Numbered from the stretch's first letter, positions 48,561-57,530 are shown. The stretch is DNA of 64,000 nt from Cristatella mucedo (GCA_009760855.2 WPIO01000008.1:5054501-5118500), one strand, 5' to 3'. Made by a program: numbers and translations. The notes: generated by a model from the letters alone, not told the origin.

Positions 48561-51500
48561 CACATATTAGTGGCCATAAGTTTTGCCGCACTTGGCTAGC
48601 TGTGAGTAGGGTCGATGTATCTCAGCCCAATAACTGTTGGAACTACTACAAATTGATGGTGAATACTAACGAATATATTTTCTTTCATTGGCTATCAGGA
48701 AGCAGCGTTTTGGTCTGTAACGTTTTTCTCAGAAGGACTTCCGAGTGCTAAACCCAGGAAATCCAGAAATGATCGTATCTGTTGATGCCCTCCTTAGCAA
48801 CCGGGTAACTCCAATACCAATGGCCAGTTGCAGTTCCGGATTTCGGTGGCTGGGTGGGAAGTATTACTCTACTCACCTATAGGCATGTTACACGATAATA
48901 AAGATAGAAACATCTGCTAGTAGAGAAAAATCTGTGGTCATAACTTGAAGTATGGCCGACATCCTTCGTGTAGCATTTGCAGATCTTATCTGTCTAATAA
49001 AAGATGCAGGCAGCTAAGTCTTGTTGCACTAGCACACAGGGGAAGTTTGGCGGGCACCCAGTGACCTTGGCCGCAGCCGGCAGATCGTATCAACATATGA
49101 GTGTATTACTAGCAGCTATGGCAAAGGGAGATCGCCTTACTGATTTTGTCAAGGGCCAGCTATGGTCTTAACATCTTGAGAAGGTTAGCAACCGAGAGAT
49201 CACTCGGAAGCTGAGAATAAGCTGAAAGCTGTCCGATAAAGCATTCGGAAAGTGTCAGTGCTAGGGACGATGAAGAACCAGCCTTCGTCTGGGCGCCCTC
49301 GTGTTTCTACTACGAGGGATGATCGGAGCCTGAAAATGGAGTGCCTGAAGGCCCCGATTGGTTCCTGCTCGAGTACATGCCAAAGCTCTCGAGCTTACCA
49401 CCGGCAAGATCCTTGGTGAGCAGACGGTGAGGGGAAGGCTCAACGAACAAAGACTTATGGCAAGGGTGGCAAAGAAAGCTCTGCTACTGACGAAAGCCCA
49501 TAAAGAAGCACGGCTTCTATGGGCAAGGCACCATAGATATTGGACTACTGAAGATTGGATGCGAGTATAATTGACCAACGAAAGTAAGTAAACAGTGAAT
49601 GGCAGCTGCAAACTTTGATCTGACGTTCGATGCAGGAGTAACGAAGCATATGCTTATGTCTGCTTGCAACATACTGTGAAGTTTTGGCCCGAATCAGTGA
49701 TGGCATGAGGAGGCTTCGCAGCAGGCGGTGAAGGGGCCCTTTACCGCATTGAGGGCACAATGAATAAAGACTTGCACTTGAGAATCCTGAACGATGTTGC
49801 TGCGCCCGGTAAACTGCAACAGCTAGGCACTAATTTTATGTATCAACAGGACAAAGATCCGAAACACACTACCAAAGTTGTGCTGCAGTTTCTCGACAGG
49901 TACCCTCATTTCATACGCTTACAGTGGCCGTGTCAGAGCCCGGATCTTAACACGATTAAACATCTGTGGGACGAGGTTCAGCATAGGCTGAGAGCTCTAG
50001 ACACTAACATAAGATCGCCGGCCGAATTATAGGACCAAGTGCAAGCGGTCTGCCATACTATACCATCCGACATAACTCTGAAACTTGTCGAGTCCATGCC
50101 AGCCCGAATAGCGGAAGTGGTCACTAATTGGGGAGAGGCCACATCCTACTAGATTTAGTGTTTCTACCGCCCATGCTGCGGTTGTCATATTAAAAAAATG
50201 TGTGCTCGACTTTTTTCTTTACTTTGGCATCAATTTCATTCGTTTCGACACTCCAGGGGGACTTTAAAACTGCCTACAGCAATAATCAACCAGGCGGCCA
50301 TAGTTGGAGTGTGTGCATGTGTGTGCATGTGTGTACATGTGCATGCACACGCAAACACAAATACAAACACACACACATATAACACAAGAGCACACTCACA
50401 CGCTCACACACGCTCACGCATGCACACGCTCACGCACGCACACGCTCACGCACGCACACGCTCACTCACGCACACGCTCACGCACGCACACGCTCACGCA
50501 CGCACACGCTCACGCACGCACACGCACGCACACGCTCAGGAACACAAAATCCTTGCAGTATGGCCACCGATGCTGTGGCTGTGAATTCGTTCAGGTAACT
50601 AATATTTAATTAATTTAATTAATTCAGGTAATTAATAATAGAGGATTTTCTACGATGCCAGGTTTACTAAATTACCAAAGGTATGCAAAGTATGTGAAAA
50701 TATTCCTTGACAACCCAAAAACAAGCAGACATGCGTTGGTGTGCATGCATCTTAGTAATGCGGCATCGTTCTATAATTCTCAATGACCATAATCCTCTAT
50801 GACCTGCCTTATCTGAAGAGGAATATAGAGGCTATTGTTGCACATTTCAAAGAGCCCAAGATTTACTGAAAAGGTTGGCTACATGGGTCGAGTCAAACAC
50901 CAGGTCTCTGCCACCTGTCGATAATGCTCCATAAAAGTTGTATAGGGTTCAAATCAGGCAGGTGGCTGAGCCACATCACCAGCACCAAACAGGGATTCGT
51001 CAAAACGTACGCCACCTCCCAAGCACTTTGCATAGGATCGCCATCTTGCTGTCAAAGGTACCGACCCCAAAACGAAGTATTTGAGCCTTGAAATCCACTT
51101 TTCTTGACCAAAAATGACCGACGTAAAGAGCCCTTCGAGGAATCCCTTTTAGGTGCTGGTGCAGTGGCTCAGCTAGCCACCTGATTTGAACCCTATAAAA
51201 CCACTATGTAGCAATATCGACAGGCGGCTGAGACCATGTGTTCAGCCTACAGCAGTAGCCGACGTGCTCAGTAAAACTCAGACTCAGTGGAATGTGCTAC
51301 AGGCAGAAGAGACAACGCAAATGCTATTGCATACTGACATTGCAGCTAAGGAGTCCGCTCGACCTGAAAAAACACGGGCACAGTGGTGCGGAGGCAGGAT
51401 TTTCAACTTGGAGGGGGAGGGAGGGAGGGCAAGACCTGCAAGATTGTATCTCGGGGCAAGACCAGCAATCAACAAAAGATGATAGCAAAATATCATAGCG

Positions 51501-53251
51501 CTAATTCGACACGAACTCGGCGGTTGCTCGGTGAGTGGAATTACGGCATAATTTCGTCGTCGGCGACGGCCGCGTGGACTAGGAATAGGGAGTGGCCCGG
51601 TCACTGCCCCACTGTAGGGCAGGGGGCGTTTGGCACGCCCCCTGCCCCCCTAAATGGGCAGCACAGGCACGCTTGCGTGCCATGGCCTCTGTTGCGAGCT
51701 CACCTGCGGCCTCGGACGAGGCGCGGAAGATGAGGCACGAGTAAGGCAGCGGCTGTATGAAGGCGCCCAGGGTCTCGCCATCCGGACCGCGTGTGGCCCA
51801 GATGGACTGCTCCAGCGGATGGAACACCTTGAAGCAGAAGCCGTCCTTCTTCGACGGCCGCTCGATGAGCTCGCATGCGTTCAGCAGCACCGTGCCGACC
51901 CAGTGGCCGCTCTGTGAGCAAGCAAACGAACGAATGGCGACGCCGAGCTTAAGCGGCGGCAGAGAGCGGCGCCGAGCGTGAACGAACGCTTCACGAGGCA
52001 TCTAGGTGGACGTGTGCACTGTGGACGTGTGCACTCCCGCGCAAGCAAGCAGCCACAGTTTCGGGGGGGGGGCAGGTAAGTCACCTTCTGCTTTTGGCTC
52101 TTGTACAGTATCAGCATGCCCGGCTTGAGCACACACCACAGTCGCGTCCAACCCTTCAGCGAGCCGCGCACTTTCAGGTAGTCGGCGAGCAGGATGACCG
52201 AGGGGTCGCGGAGCGTGGACAGCAGCTCCTTGGTTGCTCGCTTCTTCTCATTCTTGTACACCTTCTTCTGCACCTGCCGACGACGGCTCAGACGAGTGAG
52301 CGTGTGAGCGACGTACTCGCACGCCCCTACCACCACCACCACCACCACCACCACCACCACCACCACCACCACCACCACCACCCTCCGGGCAGCTCCCCCC
52401 TCCGGGCAGCTGCAAGCTCAGCACGCCAGCGGGCGCCAGCCAATCAGCACGTGAATACCTTGAGGCTCTCGCGCTTCGACAGTGACGAGTTGGGCCGCTC
52501 CGGCGACAGCATCGCAGCATCCGGCTGCAATCGATAGGAACAGGGCTGCGATGATTAGACGAAGGGGAATCGCCTGGGGTGGCTGCAACACCTCTCCTCC
52601 GCTTTTCCCCCGACAGCGCCGAGGAAAGCGTTGCAGCCGGCACGAAGCAGCAGCCGACGCCGGTTTGCTGCCGGTGGTGGCGCTGGGCGGCAGACGAAGA
52701 ACGGCGGGCGGCCACTTCGCTTCGGCGGGCTGCTGAGTGCAGCTCGAGTGGCTGGCTCTGTTGCTCACAGGGCCACCACTCGGAGCAGCGGCGGCAGCAG
52801 CAGCAACAGATGCAGCGATGGGACGTCTGCCGCCGGCGAGCCGGCATCGCTCCGACACGCGGCCATGACACCCGAGCTGAGAGCTTGGCAGATAGCGATG
52901 CAGTCGGCGGAAAGCAGTGGGACGACTCCAAGCGGCGGCAGCAGCAGGGCGCGAATGCAGCCCATGGGAAGGAGCAAGAAGGCACGACGTCACGAGCAAC
53001 GGAGCAGCCAGCCAGTGACTGCCCGCGAGCGCTTCCCGGAATCCGGCCAGCATCGTGCGGGCGAAAGCGAGCGATGACTGATCGAATGCAGGTGCTGACT
53101 GACACTGACTGACGCGGCGCTCTCACAAGGCCGAATCAAGATTCAGAGCAGGCTCGAGCTGCAATGCACCCGCAGCAGTGCACAAGGAGGCAGTCACCGT
53201 GTGGTGAGTCAACTGTTGTGCCCAAGGTTGCTGAGGCATCTCTATCTGTCA

Positions 53252-53342
<91 letters not shown>

Positions 53343-56300
53343 GACAGAGACAGAGACAGAGACAGAGACAGAGAGACAGAGCCCTCACGGTTGGTGGACG
53401 ACCTTCGGAGTGGCACCAACGGCATTCCGCCGAGCAGACCGACCACTTCAGCAGCTTGCCTCTGCAGCTGCACTCGTAGGTCCCTCCATCCTCTTGCTCT
53501 GGTCTACTCAAGCGAAGCACTTCTTTAACTAGGCTGCCCACGGCACCACCTGGGCCTGTGACTTGACCCATTTAGCCGTGCCTGTAACCAACCAACTTCA
53601 AATCGTTTGAAGACCCATACCTTCAGCTCTTGTGCTCGCAAGCTGGGAACCCACTCCGGATTGACTTCGTGTCATTCCTTGACTTGACCCAACGTTTAAA
53701 GGACAGTGAAGACCACCTATACCTCACAGCATTTGCTCCGGCTGTGTGAGTCCGGCTGCAAAGTAATTAATGTGTTTACGCCCTGCTGAAATTGGGCACG
53801 GTGGCACCAATTGATTGACTTGGCTCCTTTCCAGCCCACGTAAACACCTAAACAAGGATCTAGTTCTGCCAGAGTGGTATGCAAAGTGGTATGGTTTAAC
53901 TATTATTCCTAACAGTATTATCATCCCAAGTCTTGGGGCTGCCAGTCTCCTCTCCCCCCAACGCGAAGGGGTGATTTGGCAGCACAGAGAGACTGAGCCA
54001 CCGTCTGAGGCTGAGCAGCCACTGTGCTGCATATGCCACTTGTACCCTAGAACCCTAATGTTGAACCCACGGCGTGCCACCACCACATCTGTGGTTACAG
54101 CTAAATACCCACCCACTTCAGCAGCAGTGACAGCAGAACCTGTCTCTATCTACACTTCCTCTATAATACCCCGGCCGCTTGAGGGGAGGGGGTTCGAACG
54201 TGGGCTGCATCCGAACTGCACTAAATATGCAGAGCCAGCGTGCATCTGCAAGTGCTCTTGGTACCCCGATATTTGCCAACAAGCGCCCCCCTGTTTAAAG
54301 CATTGTGGCACTGCCGGTCGATTCCCGCAGGGCACTGCTTCTGCCCCGAACAGATTGGAACACACTTGATACTAGGGACAACTTGGGGATTATTCCTACA
54401 TTCATCATAGAACCGACTGCACTAGGCTCGGTCCACTGCTACTGGGGGAGCTCGGATGGAAGAAATAGGCCTGCTCTCTTGCTGGCGACAGCAGGAACGC
54501 GAGAGCTATTTTTGGAATTCGCAACTTGTCCTGAGTCGGCGAATTTGAACACTTTCTTTTTTAACAGCCTTTAACGGGCCCTTCTTATTAAAATGTCAGC
54601 AAACGGTAACTGGTAAACCGCCACAGTTATTCAACGAGTATCAAGTCCAAAAGACATCAAGCGCTTGCTTTAAGGGAACCGTTTCTAAAGGGCTCCATCC
54701 ACTCTCGATGACTGACAAAACAGCTCCCTTCCTTCCCCTCTTCTCCAGAGCTTCTTCTACGAATGTGAAGGCGGCGAGTCCCTCGCCGCATCGCGCATCA
54801 CACTGAAAGCCGCTACAGCACCTACGGTGCACGTTCGAGACTGTGCGCAAGATGCTCTGCCTGAATGGGGGTGGGAGGGAGGGGGAGGTAAGTGGCAACA
54901 CGGGGTTAGCTGATTTATCCACCTCATTTGAATAGGGACAGACGAGCCTCAACGGCTAACACTGTGGCTTGCAGTGGGCGATAAAGAATCGCCCACAGCA
55001 GGACTCGACCCGTAACCTGGGTGGTCGTGAAGAGCAAACACCTTACCTCATCGGCAAAGACCCAGGGGGCAAATACAAGACGGTTGATGCAAATTTCTTA
55101 GGTTAACAAATAAAACCGTTGCTATGCGCACGGCAGCTTCGAGATAAGGCACGATGGTGTAGTCAGCAGAAGCATGCAGACGACAGTCTCGAGCTGAGAT
55201 TGAGTGCAGCGCAAACGAGGTACAGCGGCATCTTTTTTGAATTTTCCTTGTTGAAAATACAGCGCGTGCGTGTGGCTGTCAAGACTGGTCATGCCACATC
55301 TAAGCTTACAGGGATCTCGTAACGATAATAGTAATAATAATAATGATAATAAAATGCTCGTACAGCGTCCTAAGAGAACTAAATCTTTTTCTAGGCACCT
55401 AGAGGTGCTGGAAAGCAAGCATGCCTATTTGTTAACGATAACGTGAGCAGCTTGAGCCTGCACATGAAAGATGACTTGTGCGGACTGAGCAACAAATGAT
55501 GTGCCCAATTGGTGAGCTTCTAGCTTCGTTTAAATGTCACGTCGGGAGATACTGAGTCGTCAGTCGGGAGTGAGCTCCAGGCTTAAGGAGCACATATACT
55601 GAAGGTATCACGATCTCCCAAGGGTCACTACGAGTGGTTAGTTGGAGGCACGGCTAAACGACTCGAAGACCATGAGCAGTATTATGTGAAGACTGATTAG
55701 GAAGTAGTTCGCATAGATATTCTGGAGCAAGAGCACAGAGGGGCCTACAGGTGACCGACATATTCGCGAAGTCGATACTGTTATTGCACTCGCTTTTTTT
55801 TGGAGCCACGGAGAATTGGTGAGAGGAGGTGGCATACTGGGGCAGTTGCAATGTTCACGACACACAACCCTAGCACCTGTATTGTGCACCAGCTGCAAAG
55901 TTTGGCACAGTGTATCTGTATCTGTTTCTCTGTCTGTAACTTCAAAAAGCCACAAATGGCAGCTTTGGGACGAGACCTTGCGTGCGAGAGCATCTCGAGA
56001 CGGAATACGCCACTGCATGACACGCCGAGCAGCCGAGGAGAACAAAGGGCAGCAGCACCACCCAGCAGCAGTAGAAGGCAGCTGCTCGGCATAAAAAAAA
56101 GACAAGTCGCAGGCTGCGTGCGACAAGAAGCAAAGTGGCTGCTCCGCTCCGCTCAGAGCTGAAAGCGCTCAAGTGCAGCGCTCAAAGCTCTATAATAACA
56201 ATAATAATAATAATGCACTTGATAAAGCGCCCTCAGAGAACTCAATCTTTTTCTAGGCGCTTTACATTTGCTGCAAAAGGAAGCGCGATTGAATGGTGAG

Positions 56301-56759
56301 TAATATCATGCTTGATAAACATGAATAACATGGTAAGGGGTGACATGCACAGGGTCAGCATGCAAAGTCTAACGACTAGCAAAGCAAAAAAGCCAGACTG
56401 CACAGGACTCGATCGACAGACACGTGGGATGACACGTGACAGAAAGCAGAAGCAGCACAAGTAGCAAAGGCAGAAGCAGCTGCAGAGACAAAGCAAACAT
56501 CGAGTGTGTCCAAGCTGGCAGTTACGCAAATTAGAACACGATATGTCCGATTCACATGCACGCCTGCAGTGCCTCTACTAGCAGCTACTCGTGGTGACAG
56601 GACACCGGGCTACTGAAATTATGCTGACATATTGGATCTGTGCTGCGATGCTGCCTACCTTAGCCACGGCGGTGACAGCCGCTGATGGAGTCAGTGCTGC
56701 TATCGGTGCTGCTGCGCTCCCAGTGGCAGACGTGTCCATGTTTTCCTCGTCGCCATTCA
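31871..56759 (-). CDS. OSBPL8: ORP8/ORP5-type oxysterol-binding-related protein, 15 exons
   Basis: Exons: 56659-56759, 52459-52524, 52085-52273, 51704-51911, 44548-44853, 40332-40633, 39448-39560, 39273-39354, 36596-36694, 35478-35771, 34970-35098, 34721-34818, 33686-33871, 33139-33392, 31871-32232. All 14 junctions are GT/AG with consistent phase. From the first ATG in exon 1 the protein is 922 residues (human ORP8 is of similar size, about 890). Order: [11 protein letters not shown] linker, PH domain ([20 protein letters not shown] onward, ending [17 protein letters not shown]), a low-complexity acidic linker with polyalanine, the ORD from [20 protein letters not shown], the signature EQLSHHPP (481-488), a polybasic RRRRRMRR stretch and a C-terminal hydrophobic anchor. 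ORP5/ORP8 sit in the ER membrane and exchange phosphatidylserine for PI4P at ER-plasma membrane contacts; the same role is inferred. One gene here fits the single invertebrate orthologue of vertebrate OSBPL5 and OSBPL8. More 5' exons are possible. Confidence 0.96.
32233..33138. other. ORP8-like intron 14
   Basis: GC-rich, with long overlapping chance frames on both strands. None joins the exon phases. Confidence 0.7.
33139..33392 (-). CDS. OSBPL8: ORP8-like exon 14
   Basis: Acceptor GCGTTGCAG, donor [26 protein letters not shown] is the conserved ORD end; then a Gln/Pro linker and [13 protein letters not shown], probably a membrane-surface-binding basic patch. Confidence 0.94.
33686..33871 (-). 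CDS. OSBPL8: ORP8-like exon 13
   Basis: Acceptor TTACGCTCAG, donor GTGCGT. Contains [20 protein letters not shown] and [15 protein letters not shown], the C-terminal ORD helices. Confidence 0.95.
34721..34818 (-). CDS. OSBPL8: ORP8-like exon 12
   Basis: Acceptor CTGACCGCGTAG, donor [26 protein letters not shown], then QEGYESE; the split Lys joins exon 13 as ESEK-LW, a conserved ORP pair. Confidence 0.95.
34970..35098 (-). CDS. OSBPL8: ORP8-like exon 11
   Basis: Acceptor CACACGTTCTAG, donor [26 protein letters not shown] and [12 protein letters not shown] match the ORD core beta strands. Confidence 0.96.
35240..35300 (+). mobile_element. L2-A-type tail in ORP8-like intron 10
   Basis: Tail-only: TGTGAAGCGCTTAGACAGAG, then 'atttagttcaccgagggatc'. 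Confidence 0.6.
35478..35771 (-). CDS. OSBPL8: ORP8-like exon 10 (ORD signature)
   Basis: Acceptor GTCGTTGCAG, donor GTCAGT. Begins [19 protein letters not shown]; with the preceding exon this forms EQLSHHPP, where most ORPs have EQVSHHPP. The His pair for PI4P contact is intact. Also has [20 protein letters not shown] and [11 protein letters not shown]. Confidence 0.97.
36206..36265. repeat. (GA)n microsatellite in ORP8-like intron 9
   Basis: Pure GA run. Confidence 0.95.
36428..36578 (+). mobile_element. S1 SINE just downstream of ORP8-like exon 9
   Basis: CGAGGTCGCGGGTTCGAATC B-box region, then the CAAGCGGTGGTGACAGCCGT body and a TCAAATCAGCTAATATTATT tail. Antisense to the host gene. Its tail ends about 17 nt from the exon 9 donor. 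Confidence 0.85.
36596..36694 (-). CDS. OSBPL8: ORP8-like exon 9
   Basis: Acceptor GCTGTCTTTACAG, donor [26 protein letters not shown] then [19 protein letters not shown] is an invariant ORP block. Confidence 0.98.
36950..37160 (-). mobile_element. L2-A LINE 3' end, decayed
   Basis: ATT-type tail at the low-coordinate end, then TAGCACCCAAACAGAGCCAAG and the CAGCAAATGCTATGAGC region, equivalent to the segment after ORF2. Confidence 0.7.
37161..37944. other. ORP8-like intron 8, part
   Basis: No coding block. Holds a 9-bp inverted repeat around 37600-37650 (CTATACGAC/GTCGTATAG copies in both orientations). Confidence 0.5.
37945..38880 (-). mobile_element. L2-B LINE, RT C-terminal part and 3' end (family reference copy)
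   Basis: Uninterrupted about 930-bp copy. The minus strand shows the RT-end blocks [56 protein letters not shown] and [12 protein letters not shown], then the terminus with GTCTGTTGGCTACCGAATGG. Several frame breaks. Confidence 0.9.
39273..39354 (-). CDS. OSBPL8: ORP8-like exon 8
   Basis: Acceptor CTTCGCTTCTAG, donor [26 protein letters not shown] then GFYKKPQ. Confidence 0.96.
39448..39560 (-). CDS. OSBPL8: ORP8-like exon 7 (ORD lid)
   Basis: Acceptor TGACGTCATCAG, donor [26 protein letters not shown], the lid segment that contacts phosphatidylserine in ORP5/8, then [12 protein letters not shown]. Confidence 0.97.
39603..39673. repeat. (AT)n microsatellite in ORP8-like intron 6
   Basis: AT run with one G interruption, about 40 bp upstream of exon 7 in the transcript direction. 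Confidence 0.95.
39960..40130 (-). mobile_element. L2-type LINE fragment, decayed
   Basis: Contains the 'gcgagttccagactttcggtg' block (reverse of a W-N-S-L-P-type region) and a following decayed stretch. Confidence 0.5.
40332..40633 (-). CDS. OSBPL8: ORP8-like exon 6 (acidic/polyalanine linker)
   Basis: Acceptor CCGGCTTTTCAG, donor GTGCGT. Ser/Asp-rich ([20 protein letters not shown]), then a run of 12 Ala encoded by mixed GCN codons, then YVENPPDE and [13 protein letters not shown], which leads into the ORD. Confidence 0.94.
40990..41215 (+). mobile_element. L2-A LINE fragment
   Basis: [20 protein letters not shown] then [20 protein letters not shown], ending in the [13 protein letters not shown] block. 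Confidence 0.85.
41216..41454 (+). mobile_element. L2-type LINE 5' region fragment lodged between two 3' fragments
   Basis: Shares 'agtgaatctctccaactccaac'-type sequence and the following 'ggcctgttataactccggcg' with 60090-60170, where it precedes the endonuclease domain. It is therefore a 5' piece, out of order relative to its neighbours. Confidence 0.6.
41455..42110 (+). mobile_element. L2-A LINE, RT C-terminal part and complete 3' end
   Basis: Frame 41485-42030 stays open for 181 codons: [57 protein letters not shown], then the terminal segment and ATT tail. With 8766-9440 it is the best-preserved LINE end in the window. Confidence 0.92.
42111..42539. other. ORP8-like intron 5, part
   Basis: No coding block recognised. 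A short tRNA-like stretch near 42420-42460 (CTAGGTCAGCGGATAAGC) is too incomplete to call. Confidence 0.4.
42540..43180 (-). mobile_element. L2-A LINE 3' part
   Basis: ATT tail at 42565-42590, the terminal segment, then the minus-strand RT end ([31 protein letters not shown]). Frame-broken. Confidence 0.8.
43181..44547. other. ORP8-like intron 5, remainder
   Basis: Nothing recognised; the frames here do not join any exon phase. Confidence 0.5.
44548..44853 (-). CDS. OSBPL8: ORP8-like exon 5 (PH domain end and linker)
   Basis: Acceptor CTTCGGTTTCAG, donor [26 protein letters not shown] is the PH C-terminal helix. The rest is an Ala/Ser/Gly linker ending [10 protein letters not shown], which joins exon 6 as HFGDLRD. 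Confidence 0.96.
44854..46607. other. ORP8-like intron 4, proximal part
   Basis: GC-rich with CAG-rich stretches, several chance frames on both strands, and a G run of about 25 at 46286-46310. No gene. Confidence 0.6.
46608..46735 (-). mobile_element. S2 SINE: tRNA head with L2-A-type tail
   Basis: Read on minus: TTCGGTCTAGCGGTTAAGGT (A-box), GAGGTCGTGGGCTCGAGCCC (B-box), then GTGAAGCGCCTGAATAGAGA and TTAATTCTCTTGGGGCGCTA, the L2-A terminal segment. A second copy lies at 47563-47700. Confidence 0.85.
47084..47144. repeat. (AT)n microsatellite
   Basis: Pure AT run in ORP8-like intron 4. Confidence 0.95.
47563..47700 (-). mobile_element. S2 SINE: tRNA head with L2-A-type tail
   Basis: Same layout and orientation as the copy 0.95 kb away: TGGCCCAGTGGTTAAGGTTC A-box, GTCGTGGGCTCGAGCCCCAC B-box, tail GTGAAGCGCCTGAATAGAGA. 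It has extra bases between the boxes. Confidence 0.85.
47701..48397. other. ORP8-like intron 4, nothing recognised
   Basis: No coding block or known repeat family. Confidence 0.4.
48398..48560. repeat. Compound TGTA/CATA/TGCA/TA repeat with internal symmetry
   Basis: A TGTATGTATG block is followed by CATACATACA, TGCATGCATG, CATACATACA and then TA runs. The GTAT and ATAC blocks are reverse complements of each other, so the tract can fold back on itself. Confidence 0.9.
49060..50160 (+). pseudogene. Tc1/mariner-like transposase relic in ORP8-like intron 4
   Basis: Nearly full-length but broken by stops and frameshifts. [12 protein letters not shown] near the start, [10 protein letters not shown] in the middle, then the open frame 49760-50032 with [40 protein letters not shown] and [15 protein letters not shown] and the SPDLN...LWDE block are the second and third catalytic regions of DD34E transposases. 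The terminal inverted repeats were not identified. Confidence 0.9.
50300..50540. repeat. CACACGCTCACGCACG-type minisatellite
   Basis: GT-rich start, then CA/ACAC units, then about ten tandem 12-16 bp units of CACGCACGCACACGCTCA. Alternating purine-pyrimidine throughout, thus able to adopt Z-DNA. Confidence 0.85.
50690..51056 (-). pseudogene. Tc1/mariner-like transposase fragment, inverted member of a pair
   Basis: On the minus strand: GDVAQPP, then [20 protein letters not shown], the region around the third catalytic residue. The same segment recurs in opposite orientation at 51057-51345. Confidence 0.75.
51057..51345 (+). pseudogene. Tc1/mariner-like transposase fragment, inverted member of a pair
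   Basis: Plus strand: [20 protein letters not shown], then [20 protein letters not shown], the C-terminal part of a Tc1-type transposase. It is about 80% alike, by eye, to the reversed fragment next to it over the shared part. Confidence 0.75.
51704..51911 (-). CDS. OSBPL8: ORP8-like exon 4 (PH domain, second part)
   Basis: Acceptor GTTTGCTTGCTCACAG, donor [26 protein letters not shown] then [20 protein letters not shown], nearly identical to vertebrate ORP8. Confidence 0.98.
52085..52273 (-). CDS. OSBPL8: ORP8-like exon 3 (PH domain, first part)
   Basis: Acceptor GTCGTCGGCAG, donor [46 protein letters not shown] and [14 protein letters not shown]: the PH domain start with its family-specific preceding helix. 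Confidence 0.98.
52328..52381. repeat. (CCA)n trinucleotide repeat, 18 units
   Basis: On the transcribed strand it is (TGG)n, about 55 nt upstream of the exon 3 acceptor. Confidence 0.95.
52459..52524 (-). CDS. OSBPL8: ORP8-like exon 2
   Basis: Acceptor CTATCGATTGCAG, donor GTATTC. 22 residues, [20 protein letters not shown] ending LK. KRESLK|VQKK matches the vertebrate junction KKESLKVQKK. Confidence 0.95.
53257..53382. repeat. (GA)n / (GACAGA)n microsatellite
   Basis: Pure GA for about 75 bp, then GACAGA units. In ORP8-like intron 1. Confidence 0.95.
53565..53750 (+). mobile_element. L2-A LINE fragment
   Basis: Traces of the '[23 protein letters not shown]' region (CAACTTCAAATCGTTTGAAG, AGCTGGGAACCCACTCCGGA) and the ORF end. 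No tail. Confidence 0.7.
53751..54949. other. ORP8-like intron 1, part
   Basis: The 184-codon plus-strand frame at 53815-54369 is open but resembles no family. No other feature seen. Confidence 0.4.
54950..55068 (-). mobile_element. S1 SINE, decayed
   Basis: TTGCAGTGGGCGATAAAGAATCGCCCAC body joint, ACTCGACCC B-box remnant and CACCTTACC A-box remnant, in the S1 order on minus. Confidence 0.7.
55325..55890 (-). mobile_element. L2-A LINE 3' part
   Basis: ATT tail and terminal segment (CGTCCTAAGAGAACTAAATC) at the low end, then RT-end remnants in broken frames ([36 protein letters not shown]; minus strand). Confidence 0.8.
56190..56370 (-). mobile_element. L2-A LINE 3' end
   Basis: ATT tail, then TGCACTTGATAAAGCGCCCT and the 3' region, almost base-for-base like the first 180 bases of the copy at 8766-9440. 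Confidence 0.9.
56523..56640. repeat. Diverged duplicated segment, copy 1
   Basis: About 110 bp shared with 57612-57715: 'tagaacacgatatgtccgat', 'cctctactagcagctactcg', then 'aaattatgctgacatat'. It lies immediately 3' of ORP8-like exon 1 in transcript direction. Confidence 0.75.
56659..56759 (-). CDS. OSBPL8: ORP8-like exon 1 in window (likely start codon)
   Basis: Acceptor-like CCTGCTTTCAG, donor [26 protein letters not shown] then VTAVAK joins exon 2 in phase 0. Six codons before the ATG are open, so either this is an internal exon or the ATG is the start with 5' UTR before it. No homology beyond low-complexity Ala/Ser; support is the splice signals and phase. Confidence 0.6.
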
Positions 56760-57012
56760 CTGAAAGCAGGACAATGGTATCGTACTTTGGTCCTGCGACT
56801 GGGCAAGAATGAACGAAGCCGTGGGAAGCGCACATCACGCAATATGGTAGCAGAGAATAATTAATTGATCGATGTGTTCGAGCACAGGGCGAGGCCTGGC
56901 GACTGGCAGTACAGTTTATGAAAGCAAACCAAGCACTCAAAAAAAAGAAAGAAAGCTGGTAGCCTTTAATAATGGACCGGCTGGCGTAAGTGAGTGAGTG
57001 GCAGCCTCTCAG

Positions 57013-57530
57013 CAACAGTAGCAGCAGCACTAGCCGCAGCGACAGTCAGCAGCAGCACTAGCAGTAGCAGCAGTAGAAGCAGCAGCACTAGCAGCAGTAA
57101 AAGCAGCAGCACTAGTAGCAGCACTAGCAGTAGCAGAAGCAGCAGAGGCAGAGGCAGAAGCAGCAGAGGCAGAGGCAGAAGCAGCAGAGGCAGCAGAGGC
57201 AGAGGCAGAAGCAGCAGAGGCAGAGGCAGAAGCAGCAGAGGCAGAGGCAGAAGCAGCAGAGGCAGAGGCAGAAGCAGTAGGGCAGCAGCAGAAGCAGCAG
57301 AGGCAGCAGCAGAAGCAGCAGAGGCAGAGGCAGAAGCAGTAGGGCAGCAGCAGAAGCAGCAGAGGCAGAGGCAGAAGCAGCAGAGGCAGAGGCAGAAGCA
57401 GCAGAAGCAGCAGAGGCAGAGGCAGAAGCAGAAGCAGCAGAGGCAGAGGCAGAAGCAGCAGAGGCAGCAGCAGAAGCAGCAGAGGCAGCAGCAGAAGCAG
57501 CAAGAGGCAGAGGCAGAAGCAGCAAGAGAA
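57013..57530. repeat. (GCAGAGGCAGAA)n-type compound repeat, about 520 bp
   Basis: GCAGCA, GCACTAGCAGTA and GCAGAGGCAGAG/GCAGAAGCA units in nested order. All six frames are open for long stretches, which explains the long Ser/Arg, Gln/Arg, Leu/Pro and Cys/Leu frames; none is a gene. Confidence 0.95.

Noticed and set aside
52248-53126. 292-codon minus-strand frame with poly-Gly
   Set aside because: Poly-Gly is the (CCA)n repeat read in another frame; exons 2 and 3 of the ORP8-like gene account for the real coding parts.
53815-54369. 184-codon plus-strand frame as a gene
   Set aside because: No family resemblance and no splice or start context; it lies antisense within an ORP8-like intron next to LINE debris.
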